From: Neelides folsomi
Lineage: Eukaryota; Arthropoda; Collembola; Neelipleona; Neelidae
Assembly (NCBI GenBank): GCA_034687125.1
Contig: JAQGBZ010000091.1
Coordinates: 1-64,000 of the forward strand
DNA: 64,000 bases
Direction: 5' to 3'
The notes below the pieces were generated by a model. That model was not told the DNA's origin and searched no databases. It worked only from the letters and a program-made list of their open reading frames with translations. Both the position numbers and the translations under genes were made by a program. How positions within the stretch are numbered: the first letter of the stretch is position 1; each line of letters opens with the position of its first letter. Shown in pieces: positions 40,301 to 51,401 of the stretch.

Positions 40301-42547
40301 TTATGAGTTTGAAATAATGAAACTATCATATTCTGAAGATTCAGGTTTGTTGGGTAATGATAGTCCTTTCACAAGCGGATCTCTATTGAATGTATCAATG
40401 TTCTTCAGAATCTCCTCACAATCAGTCATATTATTAATAATATTTTCAAGAGTCCAGTGTTTATTCAAGAGGCCCATTTCGAGTTCAAGAGGGCCAAATT
40501 TGACGCATCGGATTTTTGTGCAAACGGCAATACTTCGTAATTTAATTCCAATGTCATGAATTATTGTAGATAAATACTCTTCAGTCTCGTTAATTGCTTG
40601 GATTTCTGTAATCGAAACATTTTTAGGTAATTCATGTTCAATTCATGTTTGAAAAATGAAATGGGTATATTAAATGTTACCTAATTCGAAATCTGGTAAT
40701 TTGAAATCAACGCATTTAATTGAATAAATTAGTTGTTGGGAATCGTTATCCGGTCGTGCAAGGCCTTTACTCACTAAATCATAAGCTCCTTCGCTGTTTG
40801 GTGGGAATCCAGAAGCTCTAAAACAATTAGTCTGAATTAGTTTTAAAACGAGCATGACTGACCATACATAATAATGAAATTAAATATCTTTTCAAATACA
40901 AATTCACAGTACTAAATGAGAGATCAAAAAAGTAATGGAATTGAATTAACTGAATCATAATATTTCGATGTCCAGCTTCAATAGTTGAGAGAAGTTTTTC
41001 AAGCATTCTTCTCTCTACTTTATGATAAGTTGCTTTCTCACAAACGGCTCCTGTCATGAAATGAGTGTCAGTTCCAATTCCAAATCTTCCCGACACTCGA
41101 TATCCTCTGAGCCACCGACTCTCATAAATTTGCTTTGCTGTCCTCCAACCTCCATTGATTCCAACAACTATATAATTTTAAAATATTACTAATTAAATAA
41201 ATATTAGGCATCGAGATTAAGTGCAGTAATTATGAATTAGAGAAAAAAAATACTATATAGTAATGTAAGGCTAAATGTTTAATAAAGGTAATAAGTATTT
41301 ACGCATTAATCCCGATGTATTATAGCCATGCTTGATCGGAAATTTAAGTATGACGTCTTTTGTTTGATATCGGGGTCCAATGACCAAGGGATTATCGGCA
41401 TAACTTGGCCCTTTTACTACTTCAATTTCATCTTCATCTTCTTTAAAAACTCCAATTACTTTTTTCTCTTTCTCCAATATGGAATCTCTTGGCTTTTGGC
41501 CTGAAGTTGAGATTCTTCTCACTTCGACTATGGTGTCTAGATTTCTCACCTTCAACATGTTTAATCCTAAATTGCAAATTATTATTATGTTCAATATTTA
41601 GGGTAAAAAATTAAGGTATCCGCCAATAATTACGCTTACAATAATTACGCTCGGTCATAATTACTCCTACAATAACTACTCCTACAATTATTACTCTTTC
41701 AATAATTACTCCTGGTAAAAAATTACTCCTGGTAAATAAGTACTCTGTAAATAAATACTCGAGTTTTTTTACTCTAAATAATAAATATTTAATCCAACCT
41801 TTTTCTTCTTCGCCGTTTATCACTAAATAGATCCATTTCTTTGATGTCGTTTGCAATTTCTTTTAACAAGCCGAAAAGACAATTCAATGTGTAAAATTTA
41901 AACATTGTTATTCCAAATTCAGAAATTCATCGTAAGGAAAACCTTATTCTTTGATTTTAAAAACAATATTTGTGTTCGGGACTTAATAAATATATGTATG
42001 CATATGGGTCCGAAATGATTACGGCGGTCCGAACCTGAACGTTCCGGTCCGTTCCAATTTTTTTTCTTTCCCATCCGATCGGAATACGGTCGAGTAATAG
42101 GCATAGGCTAAAACACGCGGTCCGTTTTTAGTTCGGATAGGATAATTGAGTCGGGCGGAACCGGAACATAAGAAATCGGAATGTGATCGGAACGTGCCGG
42201 TCCGTTCGGTCCGTTTAAAAAAAACTTGAGTATTTATTTACAGAGTAATTATTTACCAGGAGTAATTATTGCAGGAAGTAATTATTGTAGGAGTATTTAT
42301 TTTAAGAGTAATTACGACCGAGCGTAATTATTGTTAGCGTAATTTTGACCTAGATTCAAAAATTAAACATTATGGGTAAGGTATTATATAAATAATCATA
42401 TTTAATATTTTTACCTTCACATAATTTATCTTTAATTTCAAATGCAATTCGTTTTAAAGCCGATTGGGGTGGCTTGTAAATGCAAAAAACTCCATTGAGA
42501 CATCTCCAGGCATCAGTTGACCTTTTCAGCGTTTTGGTCAAAGCCAT
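40301..42547 (-). CDS. TRUB2: TRUB2 (mitochondrial TruB-type pseudouridine synthase homologue)
   Basis: Five exons in transcript order: 42547-42415, 41566-41303, 41167-40951, 40817-40681 and 40605-40301. They give 1056 nt and 351 residues, against 331 in human TRUB2. TRUB2 binds mitochondrial mRNA and 16S rRNA and acts in RNA granules. Seen: NGVFCIYKPP (the N-terminal TruB KP motif), NPLVIGPRY, GYRVSGRFGIGTDTHF (equivalent of the YTVRG..GKATDDF segment), GAYDLVSKGLARP, and a final IQAINETEEYL...IGIKLRSIAVCTKIR block matching the family's C-terminal domain. The segment that should carry the catalytic Asp (human GHRLDAQASG) reads KHGYNTSG, with Gly about residue 125 in the Asp position. An in-frame ATG lies 63 nt upstream (42610). 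I chose 42547 by length. Exon junctions all keep frame. Confidence 0.92.
41613..42352. mobile_element. Foldback repeat filling TRUB2 intron 1
   Basis: Imperfect inverted arms of about 150 bp (left about 41613-41770, right about 42225-42352) face each other. Each is made of short tandem units of the taattactcctgg type and ends near aggt. About 455 bp of unrelated sequence lies between them, including a G+C-rich tract (about 42000-42220) with repeated ggtccg and gttccg words. I see no transposase. An aaaaatta word flanks both ends, but in such AT-rich DNA this is weak evidence of a target duplication. It occupies most of the 848-bp intron and leaves the splice sites intact. Confidence 0.7.
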
Positions 42548-43509
42548 ATTGGTTTCAATGTTATACTTATTTAATTGAAATAATCGATTTTTTTCTACCA
42601 CTTCAAGCAATCAATATTTCACTGAAACAAACATTTCATAAATATAATTGATTATACGATTTTATTCTGTAAATACAGAATATAGATATATTGATTATAG
42701 ATAATATTAATAATGGAATATGGAATAGATAGATTGTTCAAGCTAGAATAATACAGGTAGATTCAGAAACTATTGATTTAGCCGTGAAATTGTATAATAA
42801 CACAAAAATGTTTTACTGAATTTGAAAGCTCCCATTTTAGCAAAAAAAACCATTTTCAAGGGTTAATCAAGGTTTGTCATTATCATTATTGTTTTTATTG
42901 ATTATTAGATTCATTTGAATTTTTCATACAAGGAAAGGGCACTGTGTATGTAATTTAAGGTATTTACCCATGTAACAATCCAACAGTGTAAATCCCTACC
43001 ATTATACAAAGTTACATATTATATTTATGTTTAAATAGACTATATACGTAATTATTAATTGTGTACCTATTTGTATAAACAATTGATTTGGTTAGATAAA
43101 TGAATTAAAACTTGAATGTGTTTATAAATATAATTAACATAATATTTTATGGATTAACTGACTTTGACTTTAGTGTACTTCATATAAAACGGAATTCACA
43201 ATAAAATGAAGAGATTAAAAATGCAATAATAATGATTACATTAAATGTATAATAATTTTAATAAAATAAAAGCTTTTAGTTGTAAAATCATAGTAAGGTA
43301 TTACATAAGTAATTGGGAGATAATTTGCACACAAACTAAATATGTAGTTCTGATTAGAATAATATATGACTAACTATTTAGGAATATTTAGGTTTTATGA
43401 CTGATCAATTAATAGTACTATTGCAATAGTACAATATCTACCATAGATGAATTCTTATATTATTTAGTATATAAATGATCTATCTTCAATCAATCCTAAC
43501 TAAAGATCT
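42548..43509. other. TRUB2 upstream region and GCLM 3' flank
   Basis: A highly AT-rich interval between two genes on the same strand. It must hold the TRUB2 promoter on the left and the GCLM 3' UTR on the right. No repeat, RNA gene or further exon was recognised. Confidence 0.5.
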
Positions 43510-45046
43510 TTATTCAGAAGATTCAAGAATGGCTGCGACGTATCCCTTCAACGCCAAGACTCCACGAGTCTTTAAATGCACTTGATAACGCATAACCCAA
43601 TTAGCAATCCATGATTCATGTGGAACTTGATTCGGTTCAGACCCTTCAAATCCCTCTATGTTTATGAGAGGAGCAATTCCATCCAACTTCTCTTGTGGTA
43701 AAATGTCTAAAAATTAATCCAATATTGAACATTTTAAGTTCATTTAAAAAATTAATATTAACATAGGTCTATATTACTTATTAGTAGAGCTAATTTATCT
43801 TACTAATTGGATCGCTGTGTGTGAGCAACTGTATATCTTGTCCTTTACAGAACTCTGACAGTTCAGGTGGAACAACGCAGCATGAGGCCAAGTTAATTTG
43901 AACGATGGAAGGTTTCACCTTTGCTTCCGAATACAATTTAATGAACAATTGTGTATCAATGTCAGAAAGGCCGATCATTTTCACTTTGTTATTTTCAACC
44001 ATTTCCTCCAGAAATGACCAACTTTCTTGAACAGTTTCAAGTGTAAGTGGAAATGCCTCTGATTGTCGTGAAAATGACAACACTACAGTGTCTGCATAAT
44101 CCACATGTGCACTGGCAAGGCCTATGAAAAGATGATTAAAAATATTTGTAATATTGATTTTAATTGGGATGGACAATGTATGGTATATTAAAACTTGAAT
44201 AACCTCTATTAAATGCAGCTGATAAATCTTCTCGTGACATTGAATAGAAAAAGATTTTTAAAGTGACTTTCAAGTCTTGTCGATCTTTCAAGTCCTCTTT
44301 ACCATTCTTCAACTCTTCTGATGCATGGATCTGATCATAAACAAATGAGGTTTTAAAGTAATTTATCTTTGTTTGTTAAAATATGTCCATATTCGTCTCT
44401 CAATCAAGACTTGAAAAAACCTACCTCATAAAATTCTCCATTAAAGATTGGGAGTTGATCTTTTAGGCTCGTTTTTAGGTTCTCCGATAGCTTAATAAAA
44501 GGATAATATATCAGTATTTTGTATTGAAATATCTTCATTGAAAATATCCTAAATATGCAAGATAAAAATACCTTATAAACTACATTTATATGTATGTATA
44601 AATATGGATGAAAATGATATAAGTGCTAAAACAAATTGAACTAACTAAAAAGAATGACAAAACCTTCATTTGATGCATTTTCCTCAATTACAAAAGCATT
44701 ACATTACATTACAATTTTTAGTATAAGAATGTTTGAGCAAAAACTATACATGCTTAATGTTTACGCATATCAAGGTGTTGTGCCTTTAATTTTAGCTTAA
44801 AAATTGCAATTTTCTTTATAGCCCACCGTTAGAAGCGTGCTCAAATTAAAAAGGTAGAATTCCTTGTTTTACGTAAAGAATATAATGTACCACACAAGAA
44901 AAAGTTTATACAATAGTAAGGCAATAAGGTAATAATTTAAGTATTTTTAGACATACTTCATCAACTGCAGCTTCATTTCCTTTTCCAAAGTTAATCGACT
45001 TATTCAATATGTTTCCGGTCGATATTTCAATTCGTCGACTAGGCAT
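43510..45046 (-). CDS. GCLM: GCLM (glutamate-cysteine ligase regulatory subunit)
   Basis: Five coding exons in transcript order: 45046-44957, 44490-44425, 44330-44204, 44121-43804 and 43706-43510. They give 798 nt and 265 residues, against 274 in human. The protein binds the catalytic subunit GCLC and raises its affinity for glutamate in the first step of glutathione synthesis, in the cytosol. It has an aldo-keto-reductase-like fold without reductase activity. Seen: IEISTGNILN near the start, ADTVVLSFS, VKMIGLSDIDTQLFIKLYSEA and QINLASCCVVPPEL followed by DIQLLTHSDP (the most conserved block), and MRYQVHLKTRGVLALKGY at the C terminus. All five junctions preserve frame. A 5' UTR intron probably ends at 45071 (cttttcag on the minus strand), just before the exon carrying the ATG. 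Confidence 0.96.
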
Positions 45047-46327
45047 GTTGATTCGATAATAGGAAGCTGTCTGAAAAGAAAAGAATTTTATAAAATGTCT
45101 GTATATTTATTTATAATATAAATATTCAAATAAATATATATTATAAGTTACTTGGAATAACGATATTTGTTAAATTAAATTATTTCCCTGAGTTTAAAAA
45201 TGTAAATGGCTTGTTTCGTAAATAAATTATCTTTATATAATATGATCATTTGATCATGATCAATAAGTGTTATGTTGGTATACTGCATACTCTCAATAAA
45301 ATTAGATAAATCGAATGTTGATAATCTAACTAACCACTGATTATATCTTTCCAAGTAAATTAATAGACATTTGGGCATATCCCAAGGGCAAAGTTTTCAA
45401 TGCAAGTATAGTATAACATGTATTAATATGATGCTTATAAATTATATTTATCCTGTTAATATCCATTCAATAACACATGTTTTTATGAAGGTCTTGTGTT
45501 TTCTGTGATGTGAGGATGTGACGTTAGTTGTGTGTGTTTTTATAGTATGCGTATTCAATTATTTTTTATGTACATTTAGAACATTATTTTCAATGATCAA
45601 GGGCAAGGACATGAATAAAAGTACTACACATTCCGATTCATATTAGGGATGAAGATGTAGAATGTTAATTAAAATTGGATTGGTTTAAATGTAATAATGC
45701 GTAAATAAGTCATATTTATAGGTGGTATCTTGTACTTTATATTAATAACCTGTTTAATTTAATGCATTGAAGCAATTTTGATTAGATTTTCTCGTTTACT
45801 AATGCAGAATGTTGAAGACAATCTTGCGTTTTAATTGTGCTAAACTTTGAATTGTTATGTAATACAATTTATTAAATGAAAAGTTAAGAAATGGGAAAAA
45901 GCGAATAAAACACGGTTTATTTTGAAAACACACATGAATAGTCGCTCAAACTATACTGATGTTTACCCTAATGTATAAACTGGTGCGGGTGCGATGGTTG
46001 GATATTCTGTTTGACTGTTTGTTATCAAATCAATAATATCAAGAATCTTATTTTATTAATGTTTCATAAAATGATTATAATATGTAAAATTATGAAATGA
46101 GTAGAATAAAAAACATATTATAATAATAAAAATAATCTTTATTCAGATACGTTAAATATTTCATATAAATACATAGAGTACCGAGTACATAATCTTAAAA
46201 ATAATCATGTTTTAATTTCTTTATTAAAATTCCATTATAAGTACAAAATTATAGATATGCCCTAACATTTATAATTGAAATAAAATGACCATTAGCTAAT
46301 TAGTCAACAATAAATATTTAAAAAAAA
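45047..46327. other. GCLM upstream region and TLS1 3' flank
   Basis: AT-rich interval with the GCLM promoter and probable 5' UTR intron at its left end and the TLS1 3' UTR at its right. A possible poly(A) signal for TLS1 is noted separately. A 67-codon minus frame at 45175-45378 has no support as a gene. Confidence 0.5.
46138..46143 (-). terminator. Possible poly(A) signal of the TLS1-like gene
   Basis: tttatt on the plus strand is AATAAA on the minus strand, about 185 nt past the stop codon. A second AATAAA-type word at 46220-46225 is closer to the stop and may be used instead. Confidence 0.4.
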
Positions 46328-47705
46328 TTAAAATCGACGAAATTGTTTTTTAAATTTTTCAAAATGGAAATCGTCAGTAGCTTTTTCACCCTTATTGTTT
46401 TTGTCTGAAGATGATTGCTCTTCGGGTTCGGCTCCAACTACAACAACTTTCTTCTTTTCTGGTTCTTTCTTCTTTATTCTTTGGACGTTTTTCGGTTCTT
46501 CAATATTAACTAGATAGAAAATTTTTAAGATTAATGTAACATATTCATATTAAATTAACTTTAATAGTACAGATATACAGTTTATAAGTAATGTTTGGTA
46601 AGTATGTACGTTAATTTATGTATTTACTTACATCGATTATGTTGAACAAAATTGACCGCCATATTTGATGGAACAAATTGACTTGGGCCTTCGTTTTTAC
46701 GCATTCTTTCTAAAATGATTTTCTGTTTCGCTTCTTCAGTAGCTTCAATATTTTTAATTTTTACTCTGAAATGGTTGAATTTAATTGTTATTATAAATAT
46801 TGTGAAATAATTATATTTAAAAGTTAATTTGAATATTATGAATGTTTAGCAAAAACAACTTACTCAATTCCAAGATCAACTTCAGGAATTCCGCTCAGCA
46901 TTTGATTTGAAAGCATTTCTTCGTTTTTATTGCTCGATGATTTTCTTAAGTATTCGGGTAATGAGAGTAATGCTGCTTCTTCAGGAGCTAAAAATTTCTT
47001 TTCTTGCACTTCTTCTTCCTTCATTGTTTCGCTCTTTTTCTTTTTTAGTTCTTCTTCAATGTATTTCAACCTGAAATATTATAAATATAACAATTGAAAA
47101 TCTATTCATCTTTTTTACACAAAACAAATCAATAACAATAGTTTATGATGAGTTGATACAAAATATATAAATTTTTTATAAAATACATTTCAGCGTCTTC
47201 ATCCCTCGTATTCGTCTCTTTGGAAAATTGAGTTCCAATGTCGTAAGCATCATCTTTCTGAGTGGAATTTTTTAGAAGTTCCATATCGATCATGCCTCCG
47301 TTTTTAGATTTGAAAGGATCAATCTATAAAACAATGATATTAATATATGTTATGTGGTATAAATATATCCAATTTATGATTAAATTATATTAAATTTTAA
47401 AATTCAACTTACGACATGTTCTTCATGCCGTTCTGCTTTTTTCCCAATGGCGAGTGTCACAGAAGATACACCTCTTTGCTTCTCACGCAACTTTCGCAAC
47501 TCTTTATGTAGCTCAACTTTTTCTCTAAAAATTAATAAAAATAATACAATACTAGCTATAATAATTAGCAAAGTATAATTTATATTGAGGGTTTTAAAAA
47601 TCACGAACATCATTTAAAATTAACTTACATGAGCTCAGGTTCTTCATCAGACGATGATACTTTTCTTTTCCGTATTTGCCTTTTATTCTTTGTTGAACCT
47701 TCCAT
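46328..47705 (-). CDS. C9orf78: TLS1/C9orf78-like splicing and telomere factor
   Basis: Six coding exons in transcript order: 47705-47629, 47524-47413, 47323-47187, 47070-46864, 46765-46632 and 46509-46328. They give 849 nt and 282 residues, against 289 in human C9orf78. The family is nuclear. Fission yeast Tls1 affects splicing and telomere silencing, and the human protein binds the spliceosomal helicase BRR2. Seen: a basic-acidic N terminus (KRKVSSSDEEPEL), KLREKQRGVSSVTLAIGKK, ETNTRDEDAEMLKYIEEEL, EEMLSNQMLSGIPEVDLGIE (the family signature), PSNMAVNFVQHNRF, and a C-terminal KATDDFHFEKFKKQFRRF. The family blocks are in order and junctions keep frame. The start ATG is the first in the exon. 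Confidence 0.95.
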
Positions 47706-48101
47706 TCTTGATATTAATATTTATAAATAAAATTTCTTAAATCTCAAATTAAACTTGCACTTTAAATCAAATGTAAGATTCAAAATGCGACTGTGAAATA
47801 GAGAAAGGGAAAGTTAAACTAAATGTTTTACAATTTTTTAATGCCTTTGTCGTATCTTTGTGGGCTTTTCGCTGTTGATAACATTTTGCTTTCCGTAAGT
47901 TGTTTCTTTTATCCCCTATCAATTGACGAGTGCATACATAATATGAATCCCGGATTCATGTATAGTATGATCGTATGATACGGCTTGTTGCATCATACAT
48001 GTATAGATATATAAAAATATAATACAAAATACAAAGTTTATAAAATTATGCATGATATAGTAAATATACTGACAATGACAAATTCGTACAGGCATTTCAT
48101 T
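47706..48101. other. TLS1 upstream region
   Basis: About 400 bp between the TLS1 start codon and the next minus-strand coding traces. It should contain the TLS1 promoter. Around 47965-48006 there are repeated gtatgat/atcatac words that can pair with one another. No exon was recognised. Confidence 0.4.
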
Positions 48102-49335
48102 TTATTTTAATACACAGCTTAATTTTAATTGAGAAGCAAATCCTGAAATGAAAGAACTAACAGTGTTAATTAACCTTGATATCAAATTGTTCTCGAGATT
48201 TTTAATATTTTTCGAATTTGCATTCGCAGGTTGGGAACGCCTCGCTTCCTGAACACTATTAATATATTCCTGTTTGTAATTGTAATGAACAAAATATGGC
48301 TCTCCCAACTTCACTTTATCCTCATTCTTTTTTAATTGCGGTTTTGTGGGATCTTCGTCTTCAGCAGGAGCAGAGTCTGATAACAAAGAGGTTGACAGAT
48401 CAGTTGTTAAGTCTGTTGTGTCAATTCCCAATTCTTGCTCGTTTTCTCCATTCAGACTCTCCATAGTTGAAGGAGGTGTTTGGTGGCATATAATATGCTC
48501 CATTTGGATTTGAGATGAGATAGTTTGGATTGATTGGGGGCCAATAATTTTGTGGTGGATACATATTATACTGTGGTTGAAACTGATTTTCGTAACCTGA
48601 CGTCCTATTAAGATTTGGCATTGCTGGTAGTTCATTTTTTTCTTGTAGATTTTTGCCAACTTGAGACTAATTTGCAGGAACTGGAGTTGTTGGCTTTTTT
48701 GTTTGTTTCACTCTTTCTAGAGTGGAGAATACATTCAATTTTAAACTATTTAAATTAATTGGAGTTAAAAATAACTAAAATAAGTAAATAATCAGCTAGT
48801 ATTAACTTTTTTATATTGTTTCAATAAGAAATTGTGTATTATTACCAATTATGTATTGTGAGCCAGCATTTTGTCCTAAGTTGAGACAGGAAAAATAAAA
48901 TAAGCATTTACATTTACATATTATACTGTAATCCTTGTTATATTACTCTATACTAATATTGGTTTGTTTGAAATAAATGATTGTAACATTGTAAATTTAA
49001 ATACCTGAACTTGCCAAATCTAGATGAATCAAAAGAGTTAAAAATATAAAGAATATATTTAAATTCCATTAAATTTTTATTGGATGCTTAATTACTAATT
49101 ACATAATAATTGCAATCTAGCTGGGTAATGTACATAATGTAGTTTACCTATACAAAAACTGATACTTTTTACTACATCCAGGTAATTGAATACAGAAAAA
49201 CATATCAAGTAAATACAATATCATAAGTATTGCTTAAACATAAATTTTATTGCTTACTTCTTTAAAAATGCAATTAAACAGGAGTGCCAATCATCAAATA
49301 TAAGTGCCGAACTACCTCGAGTAGTATTAGCTTTA
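48102..49335 (-). pseudogene. Interrupted or poorly resolved gene of unknown family
   Basis: Minus-strand coding traces lie in several pieces. At 48621-48421 a Pro/Asn/Tyr-rich frame (YPPQNYWPPINPNYLISNPN) is followed, in another frame, by an acidic and then basic stretch over about 48470-48102 (SLLSDSAPAEDEDPTKP, then EPYFVHYNYKQEYINSVQEA). Upstream, short exon-like pieces with good borders occur at 49335-49258 (SSALIFDDWHSCLIAFLKK), near 49034-49005 and near 48876-48845. A consistent single frame was not found: a stop separates the third piece from the Pro-rich part, and the frame shifts at about 48470. It could be a decayed gene, a gene with mini-exons I have not placed, or a sequencing error. 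I recognise no family. Confidence 0.35.
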
Positions 49336-50170
49336 CTGACCGATCATAAAAGTAAGTATTTTCAAATCCAAGTCTTTATACGCATCAAATCAAGAGAGCG
49401 TCATTATTCTCATTTATTATCTATGTCCGATTGTTAAACCAAGTTTATTTAATTATGTATAATGCTAATATGAATGTTATAAAACAATACAAGTAAAATC
49501 CAATGCTAATAAAGCACTATATTTATTTATGGTATGTTGTACAATAATAATGTGTTCATTAAGCCTTTAGCTATTGACATTTGCGAAAAGAATAAAATCA
49601 AACTTTTGCATTCTTTCACTGCTTCTTTGTTATAAATACCTCTGTAATACTTTTGAAGAATGTTCACCTCTAAAGAAAAGTCTTCGCTACTGTAGTCACA
49701 TGATGTGTCGGCGAACATCTGGCATTTATTTTCTTTGTATTGAGTGGAAGGAATAAGGGAGTAATCACAATAGTCGATTGTTCAGATAAACTCCGAGTGC
49801 GGTTGCGGATGGCTCTAATTAGTTCTGCCCAGAGACATCATAATAAATCATTAAAGAAGGAAGTTTGAATTAAAAGGAGGAGAGCGAAGGGGCCGGTGGA
49901 TCTGTCAAACACGCCCGAGATGAGATACAGCTTCAAGGCAGAGGGAGAAAAGCGAAAAGGGTCGTCTTTTCATCTCACATGAAGGACGCCGGAGGAATTC
50001 TTCGGCTGCTGCTTCAACCGCCTTCGCACCCATTCATTTTAATCTCAAAAAACCACGTCCTATTCAGACATTTTCTCCATTCCGATCCACACACCTCAAA
50101 TTCCACCATGATACAAATCATCTTTCATCATCATATTTTTCTCACTTATACTGACTCGTACTACATATTG
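49336..50170. other. Intergenic stretch before the MULE element
   Basis: No gene recognised. 49780-50100 is slightly richer in G+C, with a 64-codon frame at 49979-50173 that has no recognisable domain and runs into the transposon end. Confidence 0.45.
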
Positions 50171-50201
50171 TAGGATCCTATATGTATAGTATGATCCTAT
50201 A

Positions 50202-51282
50202 GGGATTTAGCTGTAAGGGTGTGATTCGGAAAATAACTTTATTTTAATCGTTTCTAGAGATTCAGAATCTTTTTTAAATCTTATGTGTTTTATTTAAATT
50301 TTAATAGGAGAGCACAGCAATTAAAATTTTAAACTTTATTCCTAGTGAAAGATTCTATATTTTTGTAATACAATGATACTTAAATGTACCGGGGGGCCCA
50401 GAGTTAACTGTGTATTTTTGATCATATACAAATTTTTTAACAGAATTTTCTCAAAGATTATTATTATATGCTCAATGCATCATACAACTAAAATACCATA
50501 TTAGTAATATTCTTAATTTGTGATTTGAGCCTCATTTGCTTAAAAAATACACCATTGCAAACGAACTCGGGAATCTTCCCAAGCTTTTTTACATAAAGTT
50601 ATGGGTATTTCACTTAACTCTTTGACAATTCTAGCTATGAGATCTACAAGGGTTGATGGTTTTTGTCATATACCTGGTTTTTTATTACATGACCCCAAAT
50701 GAAAAAAATCGAGAGGCTTATATTGTCCAAGCGTTCAAGGAAATACCCGTTGCTAAATGTAAATATAAATGAAGTTTCGAGGCTGTCGAAGATCGCTGCA
50801 ACGCTGCGCTGTTTTGAAGCAAATGTGGCTTAAATCACAAAATAAGATCATTATTCTACCATAGTTGTTGCATTGAGCATATAATGGTAATCTTTGAGAA
50901 TATTCTGTTAAAAAATTAAAAAGTTATATATGATCGAAAAACTCACAGTCAGTTAACTCTGAACTATCCGGTATTTATGTATTTAAAATTTAAAAGTAGA
51001 TGTAAAATGGGATTATAATACCTAAATAACCAAAAGTTAAAGTGAAAATTAATAATTGAGAAAGAATGCAATTAAGAAAATGTTTTACAACGATGAACAA
51101 AGCATTATCGCAATATGTATTTAGCTTTCATGATGTTTTACTCACTTTACCCCAATATTTGTGTTAAGACCAATTATAACTTCTTTACAGTAAATTAAAT
51201 TGAGATTCATTTTTAAAATTCTCTAGAAACGATCAAAATAAAATTATTTTGCGAATCTCACACTTATAGCCTGCTAAATCCC
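50202..51282. repeat. 1.08-kb foldback palindrome inside the MULE 5' end
   Basis: Left arm (about 50202-50580) and right arm (about 50780-51282) are imperfect inverted copies. Examples are gggatttagc...gtgtgattcg at the outer ends, cagagttaactg in the middle, ctcaaagatta with atatgctcaatgca, and gtgatttgagcc with catttgctt further in. A loop of about 200 bp remains. Neither arm has a coding frame. It may be a separate foldback/MITE insertion into the MULE or an expanded subterminal repeat of it. I found no clear target duplication at its borders. Confidence 0.75.
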
Positions 51283-51401
51283 ATGTGTATTCACCAGTAA
51301 GGTTATAATGGAACTCCTGTGAACTTCATCATAAACCGTGGTTAGATCCAGATTGTGGTTAATGCTTCCGCTCCCATATTATATTTATTTAATAGACGCC
51401 A

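Noticed and set aside
40296-40559. 87-codon plus-strand frame
   Set aside because: Antisense to the last exon of TRUB2.
47960-48006. gtatgat/atcatac inverted words suggesting another small MITE
   Set aside because: Arms are short and imperfect, and no target duplication or terminal motif could be defined.
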